From a virus, in the IMG/VR virus record IMGVR_UViG_3300025131_011243, positions 1 to 64,000 of that record: a stretch of 64,000 nt of DNA; one strand, written 5' to 3'. Below the pieces are notes generated by a model. That model saw only the letters and a program-made list of their open reading frames with translations. It was not told the origin of the DNA and did not search any database. Shown here one piece after another: positions 26,001 through 33,974 of the stretch. Both the position numbers and the translations under genes were made by a program. Positions within the stretch are counted from its first letter, which is position 1. Every line of letters starts with the position of its first letter.

Positions 26001-26152
26001 TAAGTTGAGTAGATGCCAGATCCATATAGTCCGTGTGGTCCAGCTAAGAATCCTACACTACAAACGGCTTCTGGGGTAGAGACGTCTCTGGTTCGGTGGT
26101 ATACTGTGACCGTAGAGCCATTTAGGTCTATTTTGCCTATATTGTCAGCCAT
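22982..26152 (-). CDS. Large ART-like / zinc-domain / OB-fold protein with a tag-like C-terminus
   Basis: 1056 aa. Residues ~10-110: ART-like (VTVYHRTRDVSTPEA, GLYGSGIYSTYDLRSSY, GYVIKGQVDL). Residues ~525-570: zinc-type domain (AICEDCREKRKRVLLYML ... ECVG-like GELKCVGSSCLSDF), a unit I recall from other phage and plasmid proteins. Residues ~750-840 and ~930-1010: OB-like folds; the second (YNDGDTIENDFRVV ... FSAGDDIRVGGIV) is closely matched in the helicase at 35242-37647. The last ~22 residues read TNWFKCIKSAAYSCG, i.e. an MNW tag whose ATG is now ACG. GGGGAAAA precedes the ATG. Confidence 0.7.
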   Translation of the reverse strand: MADNIGKIDLNGSTVTVYHRTRDVSTPEAVCSVGFLAGPHGLYGSGIYSTYDLRSSYQSGNMRAYGGYVIKGQVDLNGFVIFDYPVAKEVYGSNYSLADQIKSIIGIDAIIDPSTDDETKQNHWQQIEGWSEDLEKEYYSSHIAQPFTSRYNLDKTGVKGIVYTGENDGKCVLTYRDLHVIPIEFAFIDGTTYKNPNWESCGDSTKEAIQKMQGAVQDEQILHSERRQLVGSIAALRLNDDPITLKSEDFPHIPEDIFDNAMINFLYEDESRIQRLSPESQEKYKEIIKVDFLIRKLKSAPTHYWEQWREVGDDVKKQIPEEILINIWDRYLQGNPGRWEDIPTEMKDIVPKDHEVKYWLKATRKNEENWQYVPKDIMAYIQQIRPQDIPATIEQTHTEDLGQTHEFDVPEQSMKWLEGKIKKLNARADKLGLPPLHVEVLDADRLSRSQKVRIIGNIPIIKGWQLLSKVMPTEDMETGKITNNVEHFTNDEKEQQAVESKVVTEYDSQNIRAICEDCREKRKRVLLYMLSNTESGELKCVGSSCLSDFVKSKDNSPNSIANYASKLNELLKEIRAGLGGDMDEMQLRKYYEKKGIPVALFLSKVMALENAHGFVSKTDSKRTGDASTPEIAYNMCVSRDSDEKYSEDAPISAGDLATVNQALEWISTVPPFDPDDPNNAQMNSRERSNAEFNWNIHNAVETGVVKKKTYSTAAWLPEKYKRMLQSKGIETQNEDLVGPEGSQVVFKGKLVEKKPILVKILQDNPKEHPQASMYNIAEDGQRQNTVTWLIDELDANMGQDVAIQGTVSGSFYTGQKFATVLTDVSVIDDQTYQDQIAATDKQMEDFINPPVLTWYLAKQHANGLPVVLTRTDDGNWQWQDESGQGGVYTNEDVAKQVESVRDDKGKPVSSEDPRQLFATLRPAPQAAAVAYNDGDTIENDFRVVSSTPSRYNQRYVLEDIQGNKVTAFMDDDSFSAGDDIRVGGIVQIDPKWGIGLKRARIIPPVAATPQVPQQAPQQMPQAPQDSQDADSTAGTNWFKCIKSAAYSCGKKMASFL

Positions 26153-26180
26153 CGTTTTCCCCTAAATCTAGAACCATCTT

Positions 26181-26200
26181 CTATTACTGTAGATCGGCAA
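26181..26200 (-). promoter_or_regulatory. Promoter-like element upstream of 22982-26152
   Basis: Minus strand TTGCCGATCTACAGTAATAG: the CCGAT core then a TA-rich box, 29 nt before the start codon. Member of the recurrent set. Confidence 0.4.
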
Positions 26201-26240
26201 AAATTCCTTACTTTACAAAACAGGTAAAATCCTGTATCTG

Positions 26241-26260
26241 GACGAATTATACCTATAGTC
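26241..26260 (+). promoter_or_regulatory. Promoter-like element abutting an MNW start
   Basis: Plus strand GACGAATTATACCTATAGTC directly followed by ATGAACTGG. There is no ribosome-binding site, so a leaderless message is expected. Confidence 0.45.
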
Positions 26261-26884
26261 ATGAACTGGTACAAACGTTTATTCGTATTCGCCGACGAAG
26301 ACGCTGATCTATCCCCGGATCACGGTCAATCCCCATCCTATATGTCTTTAGATCAAATTGGCGAAGACAATGCTTTCAATGTCTTCCAGAAGAGTTACGA
26401 AGACGCAACTGGACAAAGCTGGGACAAAGATAAGTTCAGGTCCAGAGCCGGTGATTGGCGATTTTACGGCGATGAGAATGGATATGTGGCTGCAAGAGAA
26501 CAAAGATCAGGCATGCTGAAGCTTGTGGGGATGGCTGGTAATCCAAGATCTATCTTGAGAGGATTGCAAGATCTATTGGCTGAAGGCAAACCTACTTGGG
26601 GAATGGTGAGTAAGGATATTGCCGATATGGCAAAGAGGTTGGGGTTTAAATCTCCACCTGGCATATTAGCGAAGATGATGATTGGTAAGATACCGTCCTA
26701 TGTATTCGGAAATGCCGAAATCAAGAATGTTGGAATGGACGGGGGAGTTACGTTTGATTACCCAGATATTGGAGAAGCAACGAAATACTATGTCGCTAAC
26801 GACGCTTACTATCAAATACTTTTAAGTGATGACAGGGTTCCCGGTTGGGGCCGTCCTATACTAAGAAAGATACTTGGACAATGA
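26261..26884 (+). CDS. MNW-tagged GNAT-like protein
   Basis: 207 aa. Tag MNWYKRLFVF. Residues ~55-130 (WRFYGDENGYVAAREQRSG, LKLVGMAGNPRSILRGLQDL, KPTWGMVSKDIADMAKRLGF) resemble a GNAT-like domain found in phages, with the acetyl-CoA loop not well conserved. Its stop overlaps the ATG of the next tagged gene (ATGA). It opens the rightward operon 26261-30300. Confidence 0.55.
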   Translation: MNWYKRLFVFADEDADLSPDHGQSPSYMSLDQIGEDNAFNVFQKSYEDATGQSWDKDKFRSRAGDWRFYGDENGYVAAREQRSGMLKLVGMAGNPRSILRGLQDLLAEGKPTWGMVSKDIADMAKRLGFKSPPGILAKMMIGKIPSYVFGNAEIKNVGMDGGVTFDYPDIGEATKYYVANDAYYQILLSDDRVPGWGRPILRKILGQ

Positions 26885-27462
26885 ACTGGTTCAAAGAACA
26901 TGTTAATGAAGCACCATTAGTCAAAACGGCTGAAAGCGAAAAGGCTTTCTTTGCCGATGAATCTGATGATGCTATCGCTGCGAATCAGGTTGGAAAATAT
27001 ATCACCCTGTTCAATGCTCAGCGATATGTTATGGATAGTTATACAACGAAAGTAGCTTTGTCGAAAACTAAAACCAAGTATGCAGTATCCCTAATGACTA
27101 ATCACAACTTTCTTGGGGGTAAAGCGGGCGAGGAGTGCTGGACGTATGGACTTGATGAGTTTGATAAAGCAAGAGATACATATGAAAGGCTTAACATAAT
27201 TACGGGAGAAGTTTCTACTGAGTTTATTGAGAAGGAAATGCCTACTTCAATATACTGGCCCGTTCTTAGAGCTAGAATAGAAGGAGAAATTGACGACGGG
27301 TCAAGGAACCGCACCAATATTCCTTCTGTTAATTATTCTAGGAAAGTCGTTTCGATGTCTCCGGATTGGCGAGAAAACATATACGGGCCACGATACCCTC
27401 AATATTCAGAGGGGAGCGAAAAGGACTATATAAAGTTCTGGGCTACTCAAACTGGGAGATAA
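26881..27462 (+). CDS. MNW-tagged protein, 193 aa, unknown
   Basis: Starts MNWFKEHVNE at the ATGA overlap with the preceding gene; the open frame further upstream overlaps that gene and is not used. The body (YITLFNAQRYVMDSYTTKVA, GEECWTYGLDEFDKARDTYE) is alpha/beta and unrecognised. It lies just before the intein-containing subtilase (3-nt gap) on the same strand. Confidence 0.65.
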   Translation: MNWFKEHVNEAPLVKTAESEKAFFADESDDAIAANQVGKYITLFNAQRYVMDSYTTKVALSKTKTKYAVSLMTNHNFLGGKAGEECWTYGLDEFDKARDTYERLNIITGEVSTEFIEKEMPTSIYWPVLRARIEGEIDDGSRNRTNIPSVNYSRKVVSMSPDWRENIYGPRYPQYSEGSEKDYIKFWATQTGR

Positions 27463-27465
27463 GTA

Positions 27466-30300
27466 ATGGCAAGAGGTTCTTATGTAGTTAGCAACGTTTC
27501 GGAAAGGATCATATCTATAGGTGACTTGAGAAAAGCCCCCACTATAGAACCTGGGGGATCTTGCAACCTTACAAACTATTACACTATCCAAGAAATTGGT
27601 CAATCCATAGACTTGGCATCCATGATTTCTCACGGATGGTTAAGGGAAAAAGTATACGATCCTGATGAAAAGACCGTCACAGAAACCGAGACAGAATACA
27701 CAACCTTTTCCGACCAATCAGTAGCGTTGCCTAATGTCGCTGTTACGGAGACATTGGATGCGCAGGGGTTTGGGGCTATGTCTCAAAGATTCGGTTATCA
27801 GGTTTCTATGTATGGCATACCTGAGGTCTGGAAAGATACTCAAGGAGAGGGAGTTGTTATAGGAATACTTGACACCGGAGCCCAGACTAATCATGAAGAC
27901 TTGTCTGGACAATTCGCATCATCGCAACCGAATGTATCTGACGGGCATGGTCATGGTAGCCATGTTGCCGGAATAATATCAGCGACTAACAACAGTCTTG
28001 GTATCGTGGGAATAGCTCCTAAGGCCAAGCTTATTGCCATTCCGGTTCTGGATCACAGGGGGCGAGGATCAGAACAAAGTATTGTTGCTGGTATCAGGAA
28101 AGCTATAGATCTTGGATGCGATATTATCAACATGTCTCTAGGAGCGTCGGTAGATTTGCCGGAAATTCATAGGTTCCTATTTGAGGCTTATGAGAAAAAT
28201 ATCGTGGTAGTTTGTGCGTCTGGTAATTCGGGAGATGTAGGGAAAACGCTGTACCCCGGAAGGTATCCTGAAACTATTTCCGTTGGAGCTTTGGATAAAA
28301 ACAATATCAGGGCATGGTTTAGTCAGACAGGTCCACGACTTGATTTTATGGCTCCTGGCGTGTCTGTTCTTTCTACTTATCCTGGAAATCGTTACGCCTA
28401 CATGTCAGGCACTTGTTTGCCAAAAGAAGTAAGTGTATATACTAATACTGGTCCCATTAGTATAGGAGAAATAAAATCAGGAGATATAGTTTATTCACAC
28501 ACCGACAGTGGAGTTGTTGAATCTAAAGTTAAGAAGCAGTGGAGTAATGGATTCAAAGAATTGAGGAAAATTAAAACGACTAGAACTTCCTTGCGATGCA
28601 CTGATAATCATCCCATTTTAACTATCAACAGAAATGGTAGAGGAAAAAGTCAAGACTTAGAATGGCGACGTGCAGATCAAATCTTCAAGGGGGACTTTAT
28701 AGTATCTGCTGATGGAATTCCTTGTCCTGTCCGGTTAAAGGAAATCAGTATAAAAGATCATTGGTCCGTTTCGTTACGAAAATCTATCAATGTTTCCAGA
28801 TCGGACGTTAGGGAAAAAAACATTGATTTGTCTGTGAATCTAGATACAGCAGTAGCATTTTTGAATGCTAAACATGGCATGAGATATGATAAAGCAAAAA
28901 TATTGTTAGAATCATTTGACATTAATAGAAGTAATTTGTTATTTGGGACATGCAGTAGTTCAAAGATACCATTGTCCTTGAATATTGACGAGTCTATCGC
29001 TTATCTTGTTGGGTTTTATTTGGGAGATGGATGGATATGTCAAGACAATAGGAACAAGAAAGGGATATCTGGATCGTATAAATCTCTTTATTTTGCAAAG
29101 TGCAATATAGAAAAAATTAATAGTCATTTGCGGCATGTTTTTGCATCCACATTTTTACATGAATTGATAGAATTGGATAATAGCCAGTTTATATGCCGCA
29201 ATTCTATGATTGCAGATATATTTTTTGATCTCTGTAATGGGTCGCACAGGGCTAGAGACAAGTTTATTCCTTCGTGGGTATTTTATCAAGACAGAAGCGT
29301 TGTAGATGCGTTCATATCGGGTATCGTAGATTCGGATGGTTGTGTTAAGAGAAAAGGCTACGGAGTGTCTTCGTGCAGCAAGAAGTTGATCGAGGGATTG
29401 TGTGCTTTATGCGACTATGTAGGGATACGCAGAAATAACATGGGATACAGAAGAAGAAAAGTTCAGCCACCTAATTCGAAGAAACCTATATTTACTGAAG
29501 AATACAGTCTAACTATGTCAATCGACCCAAGTCGTGTTATGGGGGTTAAATGTGCATCGAAATTCATTGAACAGGAAACGTATCCGACTTTGGGTGGTGG
29601 GGTGGCCACTGTAGTTGGAACTGGAGTAAGAGTAGAGAGAGTGGTAGAGGTTGTAGAAAAGGATGGAACAGAAGAGGTGTTTGATATAGAGGTGGAAGGA
29701 AATCATAATTTTGTGGCTAATAATATGGTGGTTCATAACAGTATGGCCTGTCCATGGGTTTCCGGCGTTGTTGCATTGATCATTTCTAAGCATCGAAAAC
29801 TGGGCGGCAGAACGCCAGTTAATTCTGTCGAAGATGTTAGGGAACATTTGAGAAAGACAGCGATTGATCTTGATAACATTGGTCATGACGATAGGACTGG
29901 GTATGGATTGATAGATGTCAGTAAAGCTATCTCTGAACTTGATAAGTTGAAGGGGCCTGACCTGATCGTGTCGGCTATCAGAGGAGATGCTCCAGGTCAT
30001 GACGCTAAGAATCTTCTTGAAGAATGGATAGAATTTACCAATATCAGTGGTTTGGATGTCGATCTAAGTGGATGGGCTATGGACGATCTCGCTGGATGGC
30101 ATTACGATTTCGCAGAAGGGTTTGTTGTCAAGTCTGGATGTTCATTCAAGATCCGTACAGGTATCGGAGAGGATAGCGATACTGATCTATACTTTAACTA
30201 CCGTCGTCCTATTTGGAACAACCCAGGCGATACCGTTAAACTTCATGACAAAAACGGCAAAGAACAATTGAACTACAGCTACGGCGACAAGGTTAGTTGA
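27466..30300 (+). CDS. Subtilase with intein at the catalytic serine, plus lamin-tail domain
   Basis: 944 aa precursor. Residues 1-65: small N-terminal domain. Asp136 (VIGILDTGAQ) and His163 (DGHGHGSHVAG) are the first two triad residues. At residue 317 an intein begins with Cys (CLPKEVSVYT) and ends VVHN, directly before SMACPWVSGVVAL, whose first Ser is the catalytic nucleophile. Splicing would rejoin MSGT with SMACPWVSG, giving the canonical GTSMA-x-P block. After the protease comes a lamin-tail-like beta-sandwich (EEWIEFTNISGLDVDLSGWA ... LYFNYRRPIWNNPGDTVKLH). Spliced length is ~502 aa. No signal peptide. TGA is followed at once by TAA. Confidence 0.9.
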   Translation: MARGSYVVSNVSERIISIGDLRKAPTIEPGGSCNLTNYYTIQEIGQSIDLASMISHGWLREKVYDPDEKTVTETETEYTTFSDQSVALPNVAVTETLDAQGFGAMSQRFGYQVSMYGIPEVWKDTQGEGVVIGILDTGAQTNHEDLSGQFASSQPNVSDGHGHGSHVAGIISATNNSLGIVGIAPKAKLIAIPVLDHRGRGSEQSIVAGIRKAIDLGCDIINMSLGASVDLPEIHRFLFEAYEKNIVVVCASGNSGDVGKTLYPGRYPETISVGALDKNNIRAWFSQTGPRLDFMAPGVSVLSTYPGNRYAYMSGTCLPKEVSVYTNTGPISIGEIKSGDIVYSHTDSGVVESKVKKQWSNGFKELRKIKTTRTSLRCTDNHPILTINRNGRGKSQDLEWRRADQIFKGDFIVSADGIPCPVRLKEISIKDHWSVSLRKSINVSRSDVREKNIDLSVNLDTAVAFLNAKHGMRYDKAKILLESFDINRSNLLFGTCSSSKIPLSLNIDESIAYLVGFYLGDGWICQDNRNKKGISGSYKSLYFAKCNIEKINSHLRHVFASTFLHELIELDNSQFICRNSMIADIFFDLCNGSHRARDKFIPSWVFYQDRSVVDAFISGIVDSDGCVKRKGYGVSSCSKKLIEGLCALCDYVGIRRNNMGYRRRKVQPPNSKKPIFTEEYSLTMSIDPSRVMGVKCASKFIEQETYPTLGGGVATVVGTGVRVERVVEVVEKDGTEEVFDIEVEGNHNFVANNMVVHNSMACPWVSGVVALIISKHRKLGGRTPVNSVEDVREHLRKTAIDLDNIGHDDRTGYGLIDVSKAISELDKLKGPDLIVSAIRGDAPGHDAKNLLEEWIEFTNISGLDVDLSGWAMDDLAGWHYDFAEGFVVKSGCSFKIRTGIGEDSDTDLYFNYRRPIWNNPGDTVKLHDKNGKEQLNYSYGDKVS
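28414..29739 (+). mobile_element. Intein with LAGLIDADG homing endonuclease
   Basis: 442 residues, far longer than a mini-intein. Splicing block A is CLPKEVSVYTNTGPISIGEI, with block B around RTSLRCTDNHPILT (the T-x-x-H). The endonuclease has LVGFYLGDGW and FISGIVDSDGCV, each with the acidic metal-binding residue. C-terminal blocks F/G are VFDIEVEGNHNFVANNMVVH then N, with +1 Ser from the protease. All residues needed for splicing are present. The codon use is more A/T-rich than the flanking protease. Confidence 0.9.
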
Positions 30301-30310
30301 TAAGGTCGAA

Positions 30311-31018
30311 TCAACCTTTCATGACAGCCGCTATATTCTTGGTCTTCTTGCCTGTCCTGTGATCTACAACTCTTGATTTCATAAAGTTGTATGTCCTTAT
30401 CTTCCCAGACCGACTTCCCCCTTGGATTTGGCCCTTCCTATTTTGAGCGTAGTTTCTACGCCTCTCATTGGCCTTGTGGTCATTAACCTTGGCAGTCAGA
30501 ACCTTCAGGGCTTCTTTCTTGTTTTGGCCCTGTTTCCGGCCATTGATGAATACTGATATTCCTGTAGGAACATGTTTCATCCTGACGGCTGAATCTCTAG
30601 CGTTCTGGTGCTGTCCTCCTTTGCCGTGTCCTCCTTGAGTTTTGGTCTCTATCTCAGATTTCGGTAAGGGAGAATAGCTTTCGTCGAGCAGAGGTAAGAC
30701 GGCGACAGATACGACGGAGGTTTGTGCTCTTCCTCGTTTCTCTGTTGGGGGAATTCGTTGTACGGTGTGCTTTCCGGATTCATGCTGAAAAGCTTTCCAA
30801 GCATCTTTCCCTGAGAACTTGATAACGCTATTTCCGGCTGAAACATGCAGCTTGGTATGGGATAGACCGATACTGGCCGCATATCTCAAATAAGCGTCTG
30901 TCAGTTGAGCAGTAAAGATTTTGGAGTCTTGTCCGCCTGTGCCGAAAAGCACCTCTACAACAACCTCTTCGCTACCGTCTCTTCAACTGGTACGATCCTT
31001 GAAATGTTGGTTGTTCAT
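30311..31018 (-). CDS. RF1-type peptide chain release factor, with in-frame UGA at codon 12
   Basis: The conserved part shows LFGTGGQDSKIF, HTVQRIPPTEKRGRAQTS (P-x-T, the RF1-type UAA/UAG-reading tripeptide) and HGKGGQHQNARDSAVRM with the catalytic GGQ. Cellular RF1 is ~360 aa; here the N-terminal domain 1 is absent. ATG 31018 has AAGGA 8 nt upstream and a promoter-like box before it, giving MNNQHFKDRTS then TGA (30983-30985), then in the same frame RDGSEEVVVEVLFGTGG, which matches RF1. Either UGA is read through, or translation restarts at GTG 30952, or the gene is damaged. Confidence 0.75.
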
Positions 31019-31037
31019 GGCTTTGTCCTTTTGTTAA

Positions 31038-31052
31038 CTACTATATCATCGG
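31038..31052 (-). promoter_or_regulatory. Promoter-like element CCGATGATATAGTAG
   Basis: CCGAT plus TATAGT on the minus strand, 19 nt before ATG 31018, with the Shine-Dalgarno between. It supports 31018 as the real start of the release-factor message. Confidence 0.45.
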
Positions 31053-31101
31053 ACTAATTTATGTCAAGTATTTATATTCTAGCTGTCTTGCCCTTTTCCC
31101 T

Positions 31102-31491
31102 TTATTCTTCTTGACAAACTAGTTCGTACCATTTGTCAAATATCTTGTCACCGATAATCAACTTAAGCGAACTCTTGAAAAGCGAATGTGCTTCATCATA
31201 AGTATCTTGAAGCGCCTCTTCATTATCTAGAGTGCTGAAGTTTTCACATATCCTTATGATCAGACAATAGAATAAAATGATCTCATCATTGGTCAAACAT
31301 ATTCTTCTTCCGGACTCATGGAACAATCTTAAGTGGAGACTAGTATCTTCTTCACCTTCTGTTTCCATATCCTGAACCCATGCTCCGCCATTCGCAAAGA
31401 CGCATACAGCATGATCGTAAACCCGGCAAAAAGCTTTGGGTCCGTATTGATCGTGAAACAGGCTCTCGATTAATGGAATGTGGCTAGACAT
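31102..31491 (-). CDS. Hypothetical protein, 129 aa
   Basis: Helical, with several Cys and a hydrophobic stretch (IILFYCLIIRICENF) that is too charged at its flanks to be a clear membrane span. Not recognised. It overlaps the DUF2203 gene by about 20 nt, so the pair is probably co-translated leftwards. Confidence 0.6.
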   Translation of the reverse strand: MSSHIPLIESLFHDQYGPKAFCRVYDHAVCVFANGGAWVQDMETEGEEDTSLHLRLFHESGRRICLTNDEIILFYCLIIRICENFSTLDNEEALQDTYDEAHSLFKSSLKLIIGDKIFDKWYELVCQEE

Positions 31492-31871
31492 GTTTCCAAT
31501 TCTGTGATAGGTTTTTTGTCTCTAGTTGTTTTATCGACAGGATACCAGAACTCAACACAATGCTGTCCATATTCCCAATACCAATTAACATTACCTTTAC
31601 TATAAATGCCTGGAAAGGAGACCGCCCCCAACTCGAAGTCCTTCAACTCTATATAAGCTTTCCTAAGCTCTTCTACATAACACGCCAGATCAGCCATGTG
31701 TTCCGTGTACTCATTCTGATAAGCCTCTGTATGTTCTAGATTTTTAGCATATTGGATTTTGGGTCTGAGTTTAAGAACTTGTTCGAAAGTATTAACAACG
31801 TCCTTAACGACATGCTTAACATAGACTAAGGAGCGATTGGCTTCTTCGAGGCTGAAACGTTTTTCAGGCAT
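31470..31871 (-). CDS. DUF2203-family protein
   Basis: 133 aa from MPEKRFSLEE. It has the family layout: F-S-L-E-E-A-N-R-S-L at the start, a long helix, then CYVEELRKAYIELKDFELGA, VSFPG and a Trp/Tyr-rich strand (VNWYWEYGQHCVEFWYPVD). The family is widespread in bacteria and has no assigned function. TTG two codons upstream is also possible. Confidence 0.7.
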   Translation of the reverse strand: MPEKRFSLEEANRSLVYVKHVVKDVVNTFEQVLKLRPKIQYAKNLEHTEAYQNEYTEHMADLACYVEELRKAYIELKDFELGAVSFPGIYSKGNVNWYWEYGQHCVEFWYPVDKTTRDKKPITELETCLATFH

Positions 31872-31938
31872 TGACAATCCACATTAACAACTACCCACAC
31901 TTACAATGGATCAGCCAAAATAACCTGCTAACATGTAA

Positions 31939-32037
31939 TTATGAAGATCCCAAAGATTCCCTGATCTCTCTACGAATTTTCATCAGAAGTCTACCGAGAT
32001 GATTTTCTCCCTGCCCATTGCGGACTCCCCAAGTCAT
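31939..32037 (-). CDS. Short ORF next to the endonuclease, possible 3' gene fragment
   Basis: 32 aa: begins MTWGVRNGQGENHLGRLLMK and ends in RREIRESLGSS. Its ATG overlaps the TGA of the GIY-YIG gene. The sequence is well ordered and resembles C-terminal ends of some small phage proteins that I recall (NGQGEN-x-LG-x-x-L-M). It may be the 3' remnant of a gene split by the endonuclease, or a small gene in its own right. Confidence 0.4.
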   Translation of the reverse strand: MTWGVRNGQGENHLGRLLMKIRREIRESLGSS

Positions 32038-32759
32038 ATAGGCTTCTTTCCAAGAATCTTCCATTGCTTATGATGGGAAGCTTTGCCTACAGATACGCTC
32101 CACATATGTCCAGCATTCAACCCATGTTCCTTGCAAAACGACCATAGATTATCCGTGATGTATTCTACCTCATCTGGACCCACAATTTCATAAATGAACT
32201 TCCTCTTCTTTTTGCTCATCTTAGACTTTGACTCTTTGCTATACTTTTTACCGGTATTGGAATTGCGTATTTTATCCCTATGTTCATCAGACAACACCTT
32301 GCCAAGATTCGCCTTAGACAACTTCTTCTTTGTTGCGTCGGACATTTTATATCCCAGGTGACTTTTTCTAAGTTTCTCAATAGTCTCTGGGCTTGCCTTC
32401 TTGCCGGTGTTTGCTATTGAAATCTTTTTTCTGGTCTCGGCTGAAAGAATACCAGACGATTGTCCCGCTCTTAGGTTGTAACCATTGGGAGAGAAGCTGT
32501 CTAATTTTTTGACCCAATATACCTCCCTACTGTCTACCTCCGTTTGGGAACACCCATCTTTAACTTCTTCAAGCAATTCTACTTTGAAATGACGCTCACC
32601 ATATTTGGATATAGCGAACACTATTGGCATTCGTTTTTTAGTTTTCCACCTAGCTTCCGCACAATGCCTTTTGAATCTATTGTCTATCCCACGTCATGTT
32701 TGTCCAACGTAAACCTTGCTGTTTACGTCATTCGTGATTTTATATATGCAAGCTTTCAT
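32034..32759 (-). pseudogene. GIY-YIG homing endonuclease interrupted by in-frame UGA
   Basis: From ATG 32759 the frame gives ACIYKITNDVNSKVYVGQT, then TGA (32694-32696), then RGIDNRFKRHCAEARW, which is exactly the GIY-YIG catalytic module (Y..Y, YVG, R...RF..H). The part after ATG 32630 contains repeated NUMOD3-like DNA-binding segments (SAETRKKISIANTGKKASPE; SDEHRDKIRNSNTGKKYSKE). Canonical relatives have an ordinary residue at the TGA position. The downstream ORF alone lacks the catalytic core and should be inactive. Confidence 0.75.
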
Positions 32760-32807
32760 ACTTACAAATAACCACTTTTCTACCGATCTCCTCTTTAATT
32801 ACCCTCA

Positions 32808-33440
32808 TTACTTCCTAACATAAAATGTAAGGTAATCATGTATACCTGACCATTGAGGAATATCTATATCGTCTGTCTCTTCCCAATTTTCAGCCAACGT
32901 GCAGAAGAAGCTATCATCCCCCGTGCATCCGTACCCACCTTCTCCAACAAATATCAACTTGTTGCCTAAGAATTTCTTCAATGTATTGTTAGCCATGGGA
33001 TCGTCGTATGGGGGCCAGACAAGCATAAGAACTCCATGAGTTCCGTATGCCGACATGGCCGCTTCATTACTCATGTCCTTCACATCGATAAACGGATCTC
33101 TTGACAATTCCTCTTGATGAGACGAAAGGTTGTCAGTAACGGTAACGTTTATACCTTCGTCTCTCATTAGTTTTGCCCAAAGCCCCAGACCGCCTCCTAC
33201 CTCAATAACCTTATCGTTTTGTACGAATGCTTTAATCTGTTCAATAGCCTCAATGTTAGGGACGGACCATCCGTAGTTATTGATATACTGCCTGCGTCTA
33301 TAGTGTTCTTTCATGTACCTGTCGATATCATCGCCCGCATCGCCCTCATACCTCTTGGCATTAGGGTCTATCCAATCGGGTCCATCGGGTCCAAAGCGTG
33401 AAAGCTCGTCGTACAGATTGGCGAACTTGAACCAGTTCAT
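32808..33440 (-). CDS. MNW-tagged class I methyltransferase-like protein
   Basis: 210 aa. Tag MNWFKFANLY. Residues ~75-105 show a SAM-binding-like loop, KVIEVGGGLGLWAKLMRDEG, ending in VTVTD. Later LMLVWPPYDDPMANNTLKKF, with its PPYD, resembles the catalytic strand of this fold. Substrate unknown. TTGTCG lies ~25 nt upstream of the ATG, and GAGGG serves as ribosome-binding site. Confidence 0.65.
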   Translation of the reverse strand: MNWFKFANLYDELSRFGPDGPDWIDPNAKRYEGDAGDDIDRYMKEHYRRRQYINNYGWSVPNIEAIEQIKAFVQNDKVIEVGGGLGLWAKLMRDEGINVTVTDNLSSHQEELSRDPFIDVKDMSNEAAMSAYGTHGVLMLVWPPYDDPMANNTLKKFLGNKLIFVGEGGYGCTGDDSFFCTLAENWEETDDIDIPQWSGIHDYLTFYVRK

Positions 33441-33513
33441 CCCTCATAATTCAAAAAAACGACAAGATCTACCTCTGAAAGGATTCAATACCGACCTTTT
33501 GCCCACTCTGCCT

Positions 33514-33974
33514 TTATAATCCAAATCCCGCCCGGCACCATCTGTGTATTTCCTGCGGAATAGCCATCCACGCCTTCCTCGGACTTATCGCTTGCTGACG
33601 TATCAACGCCCATAGGTCCTCAATGACCGTTCCCTTGTTATGAGCTACCAACCATCCAACAACGTTTCTGTCCCTCCAGTCCCCGCTTCTCCATGGCTGA
33701 TCCGCTCCCTTAATGTCAGGATTAACCTGTTCAAACCATGAATGAGTCTCAGGCGAAACAATGTCCGCACCAGTTGGACCAATCTTGTATGGCTGAGATG
33801 TATGCCAATGATTAGCATCAGCACGAACAAATCCAAAATCTTCATCATCTCCAGCAAACCATACTGGCTTGCGTTACAGGGAAACAACCCTTCGATACCC
33901 TTGAAGGGGTAGTCCTTGAGGCAATTAACGTATGCTCGCCATCTTAGCCCCTGATCTAAGAAACAGAGCGTCAA
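33514..33974 (-). pseudogene. Frameshifted gene, unknown product
   Basis: Two frames each look coding. The upstream one reads NCLKDYPFKGIEGLFPCNA; the second (33873-33514) reads KPVWFAGDDEDFGFVRADAN ... GADIVSPETHSWFEQVNPDI ... and ends at TAA with no start codon of its own. Adding one A to GCAAG at about 33870 joins them as PCNAKPVWFAGDDED. The gene is therefore shifted by one base near 33868-33872. The only ATG in the first frame (33974) overlaps the aldolase gene. Confidence 0.6.

Noticed and set aside
33645-33974. 109-aa hydrophobic ORF as an intact gene
   Set aside because: Only its first half looks coding; the rest is the off-frame shadow of the 33514-33873 reading, which has normal composition. 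Recorded as a frameshifted gene.
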